Assembly: GCA_905250025.1 (NCBI GenBank) | Contig: CAJNOJ010000098.1 | Location: forward strand, 155,107 to 219,106 | Length of the DNA stretch: 64,000 bases | Source: Adineta ricciae | Lineage: Eukaryota > Rotifera > Eurotatoria > Adinetida > Adinetidae | Direction of reading: 5' to 3' | In this document: one piece after another, positions 1 to 10,356 of the stretch | Layout of the letters: each line of letters starts with the position of its first letter | Position numbering within the stretch: the stretch's first letter is position 1 | The notes under the pieces: generated by a model | Seen by the model: the letters and a program-made list of their open reading frames with translations, nothing else | Database searches by the model: none | Told to the model about the DNA's origin: nothing | Made by a program: the position numbers and the translations under genes

Positions 1-167
1 TAATCTCACAATGTACTGGACGGGCTGTACGAAAAACGGCACTGGTTGCTGGATCGACAACAGCAAGTGTTGGAACTGCTACATCGAGTGATGCACTCCA
101 TCATCGTGTAGATATGATAATATTGTTGTGCTTTGTGTTGCTTCATTGCATGAGAAAATGCTGGTGA
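1..167 (+). other. Possible 3' end of a gene cut by the window edge
   Basis: All three forward frames stay open for some distance, ending at stops at 89-91, 109-111 and 165-167. The frame starting at base 2 gives a short peptide with four cysteines (GCTKNGTGCW, then CWNC), as in a small secreted cysteine-rich protein. The frame that stops at 109 has a stop at bases 1-3, so it would need a splice junction inside the window. A polyadenylation-like AATAAA at about 205-212 supports the end of a forward transcript here. The true frame cannot be decided from this fragment. Confidence 0.25.
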
Positions 168-527
168 CAATGCTCTATCAACTTTCTTTTGCTTTTATCG
201 ATCAAAAATAAATTATTGAGATTCAGTGGCGTTCAACAAGAAAATAAAAGCGAATATGCAGTTCACGAATGCGTTTCTCTTGATGAAAACCAATAATTGT
301 AGCGATGATGACGATGCACAGAAACCGACTTCCTATGATTGTTCTTTTGAATGAGTAATCAATTATCAAAAGAGTGACGATTGTTATAAATACAAATTCG
401 ATGAGTCAACTGATTCGTGCTATTGATATGTTTATTTCTATTTCCTCATTTTATATAACAAATGACGTTCTAATTTTTCCAACTATCCAGTTTTATGGGA
501 AGATACCAAGCAAAATTCGTCTATACA

Positions 528-535
528 TATATATA
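528..535 (+). promoter_or_regulatory. TATA-like box upstream of the small membrane protein gene
   Basis: TATATATA followed by GG lies 63 bases upstream of the ATG at 598. A start site about 30 bases downstream would leave a 5' UTR of roughly 35-40 bases. This spacing supports the ATG at 598 rather than non-ATG extensions upstream. Confidence 0.4.
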
Positions 536-597
536 GGACACCGTTTCACTGGTCCTTTCACATTTATTCGTTGTGCAGTGTATCAGTTCAAATTCAA

Positions 598-849
598 ATG
601 GCAGAATGGATCCCCGTTGTGGTTCCCATCGCGACTGCGGTGGTTGGTGCGATTTTCGCTGGTGGTGCGAAAGTGGCAAAGGCATTGATAAAGAGCCGAA
701 ATCAACAACCGTTGTACTGGGATGTGTACGAATACGATTATTACGGTGGAAATTATTATACAACATCCCAAAATCTCTATGCTAATGGATACATGCATAT
801 GACCACCGAATATATACCAAGTTCCTCATCGCAAAGCTATTATCGTTAA
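598..849 (+). CDS. Small single-pass membrane protein with tyrosine-rich tail (unrecognised)
   Basis: An 83-residue protein. I do not recognise the family. Residues 4-24 form one hydrophobic segment (IPVVVPIATAVVGAIFAGG) directly after a four-residue N-terminus. It is followed by a short basic stretch (KVAKALIKSR) and a tail very rich in tyrosine, serine and asparagine (DVYEYDYYGGNYY and SQSYYR). The basic residues after the membrane segment suggest a cytosolic C-terminal tail. The ATG at 598 was chosen because it is the first ATG after the TATA-like box at 528 and begins the hydrophobic segment. A possible AATAAA follows at about 1090. It is intronless and compact, and it could also be a secreted peptide precursor. 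Function unknown. Confidence 0.5.
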   Translation: MAEWIPVVVPIATAVVGAIFAGGAKVAKALIKSRNQQPLYWDVYEYDYYGGNYYTTSQNLYANGYMHMTTEYIPSSSSQSYYR

Positions 850-1618
850 TATTAGTTTTGTAATGGGGAAGAAATCAAATGGTTGATGTTCTTCTTTTTG
901 TGAAAATGTCTCTTTTCACACCTTACAAATTTCTTGTGGATGCATCCTGTATTATTTATTCATTATTTCTTCAGAAGAACAAGTTGTTCTTCTCAAGCGA
1001 AAAAGAAGAATGTACGACAAGATCCATTTCCCCGAGCACGGAACTATGACGAAACGAAATTGTTTTTTCCGGTCGATGATTAAACCTGAATAAAATTGTA
1101 TCGTAGTATATTCATCTTGATAGTAATATCAATTGATAACCAATTACAAACAGAGTACGATTATCGCGCATTCAGATTGAATGTTTTTGTATTTCTTGCT
1201 ATGATTCGTGTACTTATCTCACATTTACTATTCCTTTCTTTTTCACAACACGAATGGGAGACGTGAAATCAAGCGTAAAGTATTTTTCTCCTACTGAAAA
1301 CTAATCTGCACCGAAATTGATCGATGCAACATGATGTCAGAACAAGTGAATCTTGTACTACATTGTTCTTCCTTGCAATACTATCTGATTGAAACATCAG
1401 GTTCATATTTATCGTTTTCTCCAACGTAGAATACATCTCTTTTTCTTGTCCAATTCGTTAGCTGAGAATAGCGCAATACAAAAAAATATGTTTCTCATGA
1501 CGCATAATTGGAGGTGTTTTGTTTTTTTCCTGATTAATATAAAAAGATTATTTTGTTTTGATATACTCTCATATAGAAATTACTCATTAAAAAGGTAATC
1601 AAATACAATTACTACATA
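850..1618. other. No gene seen
   Basis: This stretch holds the presumed 3' UTR of the upstream gene (AATAAA near 1090) and the upstream region of the EF-hand gene. Short open frames, including one at 1389-1598, are low-complexity AT-rich sequence without recognisable protein features. Confidence 0.5.
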
Positions 1619-1897
1619 ATGGTATCACGCGGTGGTAACGAATCCAATCTATACGGACTTCGTCCTGATCAGTTGTTTGAACTCCAAACAGCATTTCATC
1701 AAATCGATTCGAATCACAATGGTTACATAACCGGTGATGAGATGCGCGAGTGTTTCCAGCGTTTTCATATCGGATACACTGATGCGGAAATTCAACGTGT
1801 CTTATCTCAGATGGATTTCAACCGGGATGGGCGAGTCAGTTATGACGAATATATGACTTTCATGGCAAGAGTTTATCGGGGTGAAATTACCTACTAA
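1619..1897 (+). CDS. Two-EF-hand calcium-binding protein
   Basis: A 92-residue, single-exon protein with two EF-hands. Loop 1 is residues 30-41 (DSNHNGYITGDE) and loop 2 is residues 66-77 (DFNRDGRVSYDE). Both have Asp at position 1, Gly at position 6 and Glu at position 12, so both should bind calcium. The flanking helices (LFELQTAFHQI and AEIQRVLSQM) fit the calmodulin/troponin C superfamily. The length matches half a calmodulin, as in S100-sized or parvalbumin-sized buffers and sensors. There is no signal peptide or membrane segment, so it is presumably cytosolic. The start is the first in-frame ATG. An AATAAA at about 1936 lies just after the stop. The partner is unknown. Confidence 0.85.
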   Translation: MVSRGGNESNLYGLRPDQLFELQTAFHQIDSNHNGYITGDEMRECFQRFHIGYTDAEIQRVLSQMDFNRDGRVSYDEYMTFMARVYRGEITY

Positions 1898-2225
1898 CAA
1901 ATAGAATTTCCGTTTTCTGGAATCGACTTTTTTTAAATAAAAGTGTCGTCTGAATACACATCTTAGACGTTTGTTATACATTCGTTAAAGAAAAGAAATA
2001 TTCATATCCGTGGTGATACGTATGTTTCAGTAGTTGTCGCTGTTAGACGCTAGTGTTGGTGATTTTGCATACGATTGGATGTTTCATTCTCTTCCAGCAT
2101 TTTAGCTGCCAAGTCATCAACGACTATTGGTTTAATGCTGAGAAAAGAACGAACTTTTTCGGTTGCAACTAGCTCATTTTATTGCTTGTAGATTTGCTTT
2201 GTTCTATAGTCAAACTTGCAGAATC

Positions 2226-2838
2226 ATGGAAAGCTTCTATCAACTTCCGTTCAACTTTGTTCAATGTCCAAATCTAAAATTAAAGAAACCATCATGGATC
2301 CGAAAACCGTCCAATACAACGTAAGTTTCTTCTCTCTCTCCAATATCTCTATCTCTCACGTTTTATCGCACAGCGTTCTATTTGGCCTGCTCGTTTCTTA
2401 CTTCTTGGTCACAGCCGGTGTTATTTATGACATTATTGTTGAACCGCCAAGTGTTGGTTCGTATAAATCCTTCATTCACCCTCATATAACCTCATATGAA
2501 ACTTTTTGCAGGCAGCACAACTGATGAATATGGCCATCACAAGCCCGTAGCTTTCATGCCATGGCGTATCAATGGGCAATATATCATGGAAGGTCTCGCC
2601 GCTGCCTTCATGTTCACATTAGGTGGTCTTGGCTTTATTCTACTCGATCAGACAAACAAACCAAATATGCCACGCCTCAACCGAGTACTGATGATTCTTT
2701 GCTCATTTATTTTTATCCTTGTTGCATATGGTGCGACCAAAATCTTCATTCGGTACGTTCGCGTTGCACAAGAAAGAAAATCAATTGAAAGTCTTTTTCT
2801 TCTTTTTTAGCATTAAAATGCCCAGCTACTTGAGTTAG
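2226..2838 (+). CDS. OSTC: Oligosaccharyltransferase complex subunit OSTC (DC2)
   Basis: Four exons: 2226-2320, 2374-2456, 2512-2752 and 2811-2838, with introns of 53, 55 and 58 bases, all GT..AG and phase-consistent. The product begins MESFYQLPFNF and contains the family hallmarks YDIIVEPPSVGS, NGQYIMEGLA and LGFILLD, ending IKMPSYLS. About 148 residues with three hydrophobic spans match animal OSTC/DC2. In animals this subunit connects the STT3A oligosaccharyltransferase to the Sec61 translocon for co-translational N-glycosylation in the ER membrane. Conservation through the hallmark blocks makes the identification firm. It is presumably a constitutively expressed housekeeping gene. Confidence 0.93.
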
Positions 2839-2996
2839 AGAAATATTCATACAAGTTTAATGATCGATTTGCATTATTAAAGAACGTTTTGGGTTTTCGT
2901 TTCTTTTTTTTTATTTATATGTAGCATTGTTTTTCTTTTCACTGTTATTGTTATTCACATAGAACTATATCTTGATTCTTAAAAGAAAAACTAATA

Positions 2997-3013
2997 TCAC
3001 ACACACACACACG
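2997..3013. repeat. Short (CA)n microsatellite
   Basis: About eight CA units lie in the intergenic space between the OSTC 3' end and the convergent RPL23A gene. The rest of 2839-3189 is 3' UTR-like, AT-rich sequence. Confidence 0.8.
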
Positions 3014-3189
3014 CGCCCGTTTTAAGACTTCTGAATGAGATCAACAGATGCAGGACTTTTCTTTAATGCTCAATCCATCTTTCTTTTTTTATTTGTTAAT
3101 TAAAAAAACAATTTGAGCATGTATAAACAACGGAAAAATCTTCTTTTTTCGTATCTTCTTGTATCGACTGGGATATGTATAAATGTGAT

Positions 3190-3817
3190 TTATATAATAC
3201 CAATTCGATTTGCAACATCGAGTGCATCGTGATCAGCCTTGAGTCTAACGTAAGCTTTCTTTTCACCATCTGGTCGGATCAATGTGTTGATCTTCTCAGC
3301 TTCGACATCATACATTTTCTTGACGGCTTGTTTAATCATTGGTTTGTTGGCACGGATGTTGACAATGAAGACCAATGTGTTGTTGTCTTCGATCTTTTTC
3401 ATGGCCGATTCGGTTGTTAAAGGATATTTAACAATGGCGAAATGATCGAGCCGATTGCGTTTGGGCACTGATCGTCGTGGGTATTTCGGTTGACGTTGTA
3501 AACGAAGAGTAAATGGACGACGAAACGTTGGTTTGAGATGAATTTTACGATTACGTGTCAATTTGTTACCACTGAAAACGAGTGAAGGAGTGACTTTTTG
3601 ATAGGAAATGAATTGATTAGCTTTACCGAACGACTCGTTGTTTTGCTTTTAATGCCTTGGTTTGAACCTTCTCTTTACGTTCTTTCGTAACGACTTTGGT
3701 AGTCGTTGTTGTTGCGCTACCTGCTGGTTTCGTCGTTTTCTTGGCACTTGCAGTTACTGCAGTGTCTTTTGTTTTGGTTGTAGCAGAGGTCTCCTTGGTA
3801 TCTTTCTTGGGAGCCAT
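3190..3817 (-). CDS. RPL23A: 60S ribosomal protein L23a (uL23)
   Basis: Two exons on the minus strand, 3627-3817 and 3190-3571, separated by a 55-base intron (3572-3626). They encode 190 residues. The N-terminal third is the Lys/Ala/Thr-rich extension typical of eukaryotic uL23. The core shows [48 protein letters not shown] and the C-terminal [12 protein letters not shown], essentially identical to animal L23a. It binds 25S/28S rRNA at the polypeptide exit tunnel and serves as a docking site for SRP and other exit factors. The ATG at 3815-3817 starts MAPKKD, the normal N-terminus. Confidence 0.96.
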
Positions 3818-4786
3818 AGCAGAACAGAGAAATCTGAAAGAAAAAACTTTTCAGTTATTATCTTGAAAATTTTCTATTTTGTGCAAAGATGATTTCATTT
3901 GTTGTTTATCGGTCTCTCTTAGTTAAATTTTGATTGGATTGTAATTTAATCAAAGTCATTCGAGTATTTTCGCGTAAGCCATCGATGAATTCGATGATAT
4001 TATCACGTTTTGATAGTTAAATATTAATTAAAAAAGATTTTTCGAAAAAGATTGGTGAAGTACCATAGATGTCGCCATCGGTCAAAGTGGTTAAATTTAA
4101 AGAGTACGGCGATTTTCCATCACATTCGACTTTTAAAGATGAAAACACATTTTCTACTCTTTTGGATCATCATTATTTCATTCAAATAATCTTCCAATGA
4201 GATAAAAGAGAAGTTGTTCGCAATTCGAAAATCAAGTCAAATAGGAATTTAATTGAGTGCTTTTCAAATGATTAACGTTCTTGTTCTTCGATAGGAGATT
4301 ATCTGCACTTCATAATTGCAAAAGTCTGCCTAAAACTGAATTGTGGAGATTTTCTATTCATTATAAGAACTCTGTAATCCTATTAGTTGCATTCAAGACC
4401 AATGAAAATCTTGCTTACTACTCTCCTTGCATGTAACTCAAAATAATTCAGAAATATATTTCATAAATATCAATATAAATAATAAAAGTCTGGCGAATTT
4501 ACATTTTATTACACAAGATTTTTCTCATCTGAGATAAGAGTATCATTCACCAAAAATCTAGGCCATTATTGTTTAGTTAGAAAGAAAATAAAAGAAATCG
4601 TTAGACAAAAAGACGAACCAAGCGAGCGAACGGTAGGGAGAAAGAGAGAGCCAGTGCATTTGTTGTATATATTCTGTCATTCACGCACATTTCACGATAC
4701 AAGTGAGAAGGATATTTTTTTCATTGACTTGTGATAGCAAACCGTTTTCTCTTTGCACAGGTTGACTTCTACTCTACAATTCAATC
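3818..4786. other. Divergent promoter region between RPL23A and COP1
   Basis: About 970 bases separate the two divergently transcribed genes and presumably hold both promoters and 5' UTRs. I see no conserved ORF, RNA gene or clear TATA box. A pyrimidine-rich segment just before the COP1 ATG (around 4740-4765) ends in a good AG and may be a 5' UTR intron end. Confidence 0.45.
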
Positions 4787-7684
4787 ATGTCTGGTATTAA
4801 ACGAACCCGACCTGACGATACACTTCCGTCAAGTCAATTGGAAACAATCAAAACTGAACGATCACCAAAAGTCGAACCATCGGCGTCACCATTCGTTAGT
4901 ACTATCGAAGAAGAATACACATGGTAAAGATTGAAAACGAAACGAAAAGTTTTTCATAAGTCCCTCTTCTAGTCCAATCTGTTTCGAGTTGATCAGCGAA
5001 GCATATGTCTCTCGATGTGGACATAGTTTTTGGTAAGTGAAAAGCACAGAGAACTTCACATAAACATACTTTTCATTGTTGTGATTTAGTAACAAATGTC
5101 TGCAGCGTACAGTTGAATCACATCGACGATGTCCGAAATGTCAACTGAGCCTTCAAACATCTGACATCTTTCCTAATTATACCTGTGAGAAAGTGTTTCT
5201 ACAGTAACCATTACCTTCTTCGTTTTCGTAGTGAATGCAATCATTGAAAAATATCGTCAACAACGTCCATTACCACAAACATTTGCCAAATATGGTGTAA
5301 GTATAGTTTTCTTTGGATTCTTGGTGAAAATGAGAATTCATTCAGAGCATTGTTGATCATATTTCGGACATGGTAACGAATGTTCATACAGTAAATGTTC
5401 AAGATCTCGATAAACTAATATCAGTCATTCGTCAACATAAGGACAAACTCGATTCGGTATGTTTTGTTCATTCGATTTCTTTCGAGATTCTGTTTTTGAC
5501 TCTTTTCATAGAATAATGAATATGTTCACAATCGTCTATTGGAAATCTTTCTAACTCATGTTCATCACGAGCGAAGCGGAGTAAGACAGGACTTTTCTTG
5601 AAATCCAAACAAACTGTTTTCTCTCTAGGCAATCGAGTCTCTTTCCAAAGAATTGAATATTGTTGACAAAGATCTGAAACAAATGAATAAACGACAAAAA
5701 TGCTCAACAACATCAAATGTCAGCATACCAAGTAATCCAACTTCGAAACAGACAATCGATGATGACTCCTTACCATCATCGGACTCGGCAAATAACATCA
5801 AAGAAGATTTGTCTTCGTCGAATGATATCACGATTGTTAATGACACTGTTCCAAATTGGGTTCAATCCGGAGGACAGGTAAAACTTGTATTCGAAGAAAA
5901 ACACATCCCCTCTAGAATAACTTTTGTAGGATCTCCGAGCAACACCAGATATGAAAACGGAAAAACAAGATTTACCACCGACGACGACAGCAACAACAAC
6001 TTCAGCGCGAATTGTATCGACTGGTGCTGTTGTATGTTGAAATTTCATTCGAATCTTTCTTTCTCACTATCGTTTCTTTCAGGTACCAGAGGAAACCAAT
6101 CAATATGACGATATAGAAAATCGCACGAAGATCATGATGCGTTTCATGGACGATTTGACTAATATTTATTTTTCTACACGAAACTCTCTAAGATTAACTG
6201 TTGACAATGGTAAATCGTTTTCCACTGAATTTCAATTTATCTTCATTGTTATTTCCGAATAGATGGTTCATGTAATGGTGATAGTGGTTTGGGCACATTT
6301 CGAGATAGTCTTGCAGCAGTAACGAAATATTCGCGATGTAAACCGATCGCTACCGTGAATTTTGTCGGAGAAAATTTTGCACAAGCGAGCATTGTGTCAA
6401 GGTAAGTTTTCATTAGTTTGGATACAATTATGAATTTGAATTTGTTTTAGCATTGAATTCGATCGTGATTATGAGCATTTTGCTGTTGCTGGTGTATCGA
6501 AAAAGATTAAAGTAAAGATTTGAAAGCATTTCTTTTTGAAATTCTATTTCAATATTTTCAAGTTATATGAATATCAATCGGTGTTGGACAATTCAGTTGA
6601 TTTACATTATCCGTCGAAAGAAGTCGCATGTACAGCTAAATTGAGTTGTATTAGTTGGAATCCATATTTGAGAAACTATTTGGCATCGAGTGATTATGAT
6701 GGATTCGTTACGATTTGGGATATGGCCACCGCGCAGAAAGTTCGAACATTTCAAGTAAATATTCTCCTTTGCTCTATTTCATAGAAAGAATGAGTTGTTT
6801 AGGAACATGAAAAACGTTCGTGGAGTGTGGATTTTTGCTCATCAGATCCAAAATTACTCGCATCGTGTTCGGATGACTGTCGTGGTATGATGAATCCATA
6901 TAATTGCTTGAATCTACGTGAATATTTTTAGTCAAAATTTGGTCCATGCATAATGAGTATTCCGTTACAACAATCGACGCCAAATCCAACGTCTGTTGCG
7001 TGAAATTCAAACCGGACTCTCAACATAACATCGTCTTTGGCACAGCCGACCATAACCTATACTATTTTGACCTACGCAATACACGTGAACCGTGCAATCT
7101 ATTAAAGGGTCATAAAAAAGCAGTCTCATACGCGCGTTTCCTATCGAATAATGAAATTGTCTCAGCATCAACCGACAGTCAATTGCGACTATGGCGTGTG
7201 ACAGAAGGACAATGTTTACGAACATATCGTGGACATATCAATGAAAAGAACTTTGTTGGATTGGCTGTTTCGTCGGGTTATATCGTGTGTGGTACGTACG
7301 AACGTATGATCAAACCATCCACAATTGGATTATCTTCTGTTTTCAGGTAGTGAAACGAACACAGTGCATTTGTACCAACGTGAAATATCTCGACCATTAC
7401 TAAGTTACAAATTTGATGATCAAAATAATGGCACAAGCAAAACAGTACCTACTACAACAGTAAGAAGAAAGTTGTGAGTGAATAATTGAAGAAATTCGTT
7501 TATTTAGGATCGTGTGAAGAAAGAGGAAGGTGGCTCGGAGTTTGTGAGCGCTATGTGCTGGAGTAATGTAAGTGAATTGAATTACAGAAACGAATGAATG
7601 ATGTGTTCGTTGTTTTTTTAGCGTGAAAATATCTTATTAGCAGCCAACAGTCAAGGAGTTGTCAAAGTCTTGGAGCTAGTTTAA
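4787..7684 (+). CDS. COP1: E3 ubiquitin-protein ligase COP1 (RING, coiled coil, WD40)
   Basis: I trace 17 exons with short GT..AG introns, giving roughly 680 residues, close to the vertebrate protein. Near the N-terminus is a C3HC4 RING: CPICFELI, CGHSFCNKC and CPKC. Next come a helical region with coiled-coil potential, a Ser/Asp-rich linker, and the block KYSRCKPIATVNF before the propeller. The C-terminal half is a WD40 propeller: YDGFVTIWD, LASCSDDC, VKIWS, GHKKAVSYARF and STDSQLRLW. COP1 acts with DET1 and CUL4-DDB1. It recruits substrates such as JUN and ETS factors through VP motifs bound by the propeller and ubiquitinates them. Domain order and sequence leave little doubt. The AATAAA at about 7867 ends the transcript. 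Confidence 0.95.
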
Positions 7685-8347
7685 CTTCCAAACGCGATTT
7701 TTCTTGAATTATTTTTCTTTGTCCAAATTCGTCTATTTCTGTTCAAAATTAATTGTCGTATCGTGTCTGTGCGTGTACCAACTGGTCCTTTCTTTTAGTT
7801 GTTCACCTTTAAACAACAATTTTCTTATTGAGTTACTTGTGAGACATTCTCTGTAAATGTAAACAAAATAAATCACAAGTGAATTATTCTCTCAAGCAGC
7901 AAATGTCTCGTTCGTCCTCACTTTACACTCAGTGGGCATTGATGATAAGGAGGAAAAGCTCGACTTTCTCACGACATTGATCGTGTTTGTTATTGAACTA
8001 ATGTTAACATCATCTATATCAATATTATTCCTATGTAACCATGGGCATTGATTTATTCGAAAGCAGAATAATCGTTGTATAGCGTCAAGTCGCTTGTCGT
8101 TGAACAAGGTCGTGAAAATAGAAGTTATTTTCATTCTTACGTCATCTTGTGTTGAACATCATCTTCTAACTGAATATTTTTCATTTGAGTGAATCTCATA
8201 ACGAGTTTTGTTAATCGCCTGTAGTCCAAAAATAATTATACTAGCAAGGTTTTATCTCAGCGATTCTTAACGTTAATCATGCTGATTGTTTATCTTCTCT
8301 AATCATATCAAATCTATTCTCACACATTGATTATATGTATAAATAGC
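7685..8347. other. Convergent 3' region
   Basis: This holds the COP1 3' UTR with AATAAA near 7867 and the 3' flank of the minus-strand SH3 gene. A minus-strand ORF at 7892-8134 (80 residues, ATG start) is open but has no recognised domain and overlaps UTR sequence. I treat it as unsupported. Confidence 0.4.
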
Positions 8348-10356
8348 TTATAAAACAGTTTCGCGTAAACCTTTAAGAGATAAGAACGAGTTTATTTGAT
8401 GCTGTGCCAGACATGTCTGAGGAAGAAAACCAATGACACCATCATCTTGTTTTTCGACTAATAACGTGGATTTACCGATACGTTTTAATAAACGAACTTG
8501 ATCGCCTCGTCGTACGGAGAAGATTTTGGGTCCATGAGTGGTCGACAGTAATGCAGAATTTTTATATCCGTGCCAGACGAGAAACGTACGTTTTAGCTGT
8601 TTATCATTATTAATCGAATAGGACGAAGATGAAGATGAGTAGGACGAGGATGACAGTGATGTACGCAGCGAATCGAGTTCAATAGCAGCCAAATTAAGTT
8701 CACCAAACATATTTGGATTCGTTTGTGGCGAAGGCACTTTTGAATGACATGATGACATGTCGATCGTGGTAAATTGGTGATTTGGCTCGGAGAAAACTGG
8801 AGATGACGTCTAAAAGAAACATGACGATGACATATTCAAGAAGACAATTAAGTTCTCAATTTTATCCAGTCATTATCAAATGACTGTCTCGTATCTGTTT
8901 TATTTACCATCATCGTTGTCTTTTGCGTTGGCAGTCTTGTCCAAAGTGAACCGTCGCATGACAAATTTCGTCGCCGTTTTTCAGCAAGTGTTCGCGTAAG
9001 TTTCTGCTGAGATTGCAAAGGTACTTTCGGTAAGGGTTTTATATGTGGATAAGATTGGCTAGTTAAAAGGTTTTCTTTATCGAATGGCGATGATTCAGTT
9101 GAAGAATTCTCTCGCGATTTTTTGTAGTTGTTGAATGATGAACGTCGTTCACAATGACAATGTGGACACGATGTGTGCAACGGCCGTCGAAATGATCGTG
9201 TAGCGAAGCTTTCTTCTGAGTAGCCAGAGTCTCCGCCGCCACTCGAACGTGACAAAGTCGAGAAGCCTTGCTGGTCATTTTGTTGACGACTCACACGACG
9301 AAGCGTTTTTCTGTTCGGATCGGTGTATTGAACAAGCGTAGACGATAAACGATCGAAACGCATAGAACTTTTAGCACCAGTTGGGGATTTCTGACGTTTA
9401 TGCGACACATCGAGGACTGAAGAACGAAAGACTAAATAGTCGATTGATATGTGATGATTAACAAAGCGATAACTTACAATCATTGCGTTTTGTTTTGTGT
9501 GATTGTTTATGGTTTCGATGAAGTTCATCAACAGATAATGTTCTTGAACTAATCGGATTAGTACTGCGCTCTTTCAATGACCGCCATGAACTACTCCGAC
9601 GTACTCTTGTTGATCTTGTCGATAGGATCTAGATATGACAATTAGATCATGTCATTTGTTTTTCTTTCGAGTTAATAATAATTGTTAATTCTTGTCATTC
9701 GTTCACTGAACATTCTTTTCTTTTATCACGATGATTATCATCGTTACATTCATTACGTTTCCTTCTCATTTGACCATACCGATTAGGCAATTGTTCTTTT
9801 CTTATCTCACATTCAAATCGATGTGGTAACCATTGCAATATATTCACTGGTAGAAAAAAAAGAGAGAAATGGCTCGTATATCTTTAAACAATCTCCGATA
9901 ACATCGTTCAAGTTGTCTTAATCACTTGTGAGAAGTTATACATCTAGTTGCCCTTTGATTTCTGTCATCATATAAAAGCTTGTAGTACGATTAGTTTTCA
10001 TCCTTATCATTGATTATGAAATCTCGAACAAGAAAAACTTTCGCGTTTGTGTACATACCGATTTATCGATTGTTGTCGGAGTTGTACATAGCCATTTAGA
10101 AGCAGATGAACGAGGTTGTTGTCGAACGCAAAAAATTCCCGACGAAGATTTGTACTTGTTCGGTTTGAAATCGAAATCGGTGCTTTCCAGATCGGATTCT
10201 AAGAGGAATGAAATGAGTTGTACATAGATGTGAAGAACGTCTGAGCAGATGTAACAAGATGTTTTACAAACCTGACGAAACTCCCTCATTCGAATGCGCT
10301 AACGTTAACTTGGATTTCGCTCGTTCGAAAACGTTGACAATTAGTTTCATCAACAT
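8348..10356 (-). CDS. SH3-domain scaffold-like protein
   Basis: Five minus-strand exons: 10272-10356, 10059-10198, 9478-9628, 8908-9416 and 8348-8797. Phases are consistent and give 444 residues. The N-terminal 290 residues are basic, Ser/Arg-rich and probably disordered, with a small Cys/His cluster (CPHCHCERR) and a proline-containing stretch (KPLPKVPLQ). The C-terminal portion resembles an SH3 fold: FLVWHGYKN, then FSVRRGDQVRLLKR, then GVIGFLPQTCL, corresponding to the ALYDY-like start, the RT/n-Src region and the final G-[FW]-x-P strand. An adaptor or cytoskeletal scaffold role is plausible, but I cannot name the family. For the last exon the acceptor at 8798-8800 was chosen because the AG 13 bases upstream breaks the frame. 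Confidence 0.65.

Noticed and set aside
7892..8134. Minus-strand ORF of 80 residues with ATG
   Set aside because: Lies in the 3' flank between convergent genes, with no recognisable feature or splice partner.
8801..8813. Acceptor AG just upstream of the last SH3-protein exon
   Set aside because: Using it shifts the frame and gives an early stop; the AG 13 bases downstream keeps the SH3 frame.
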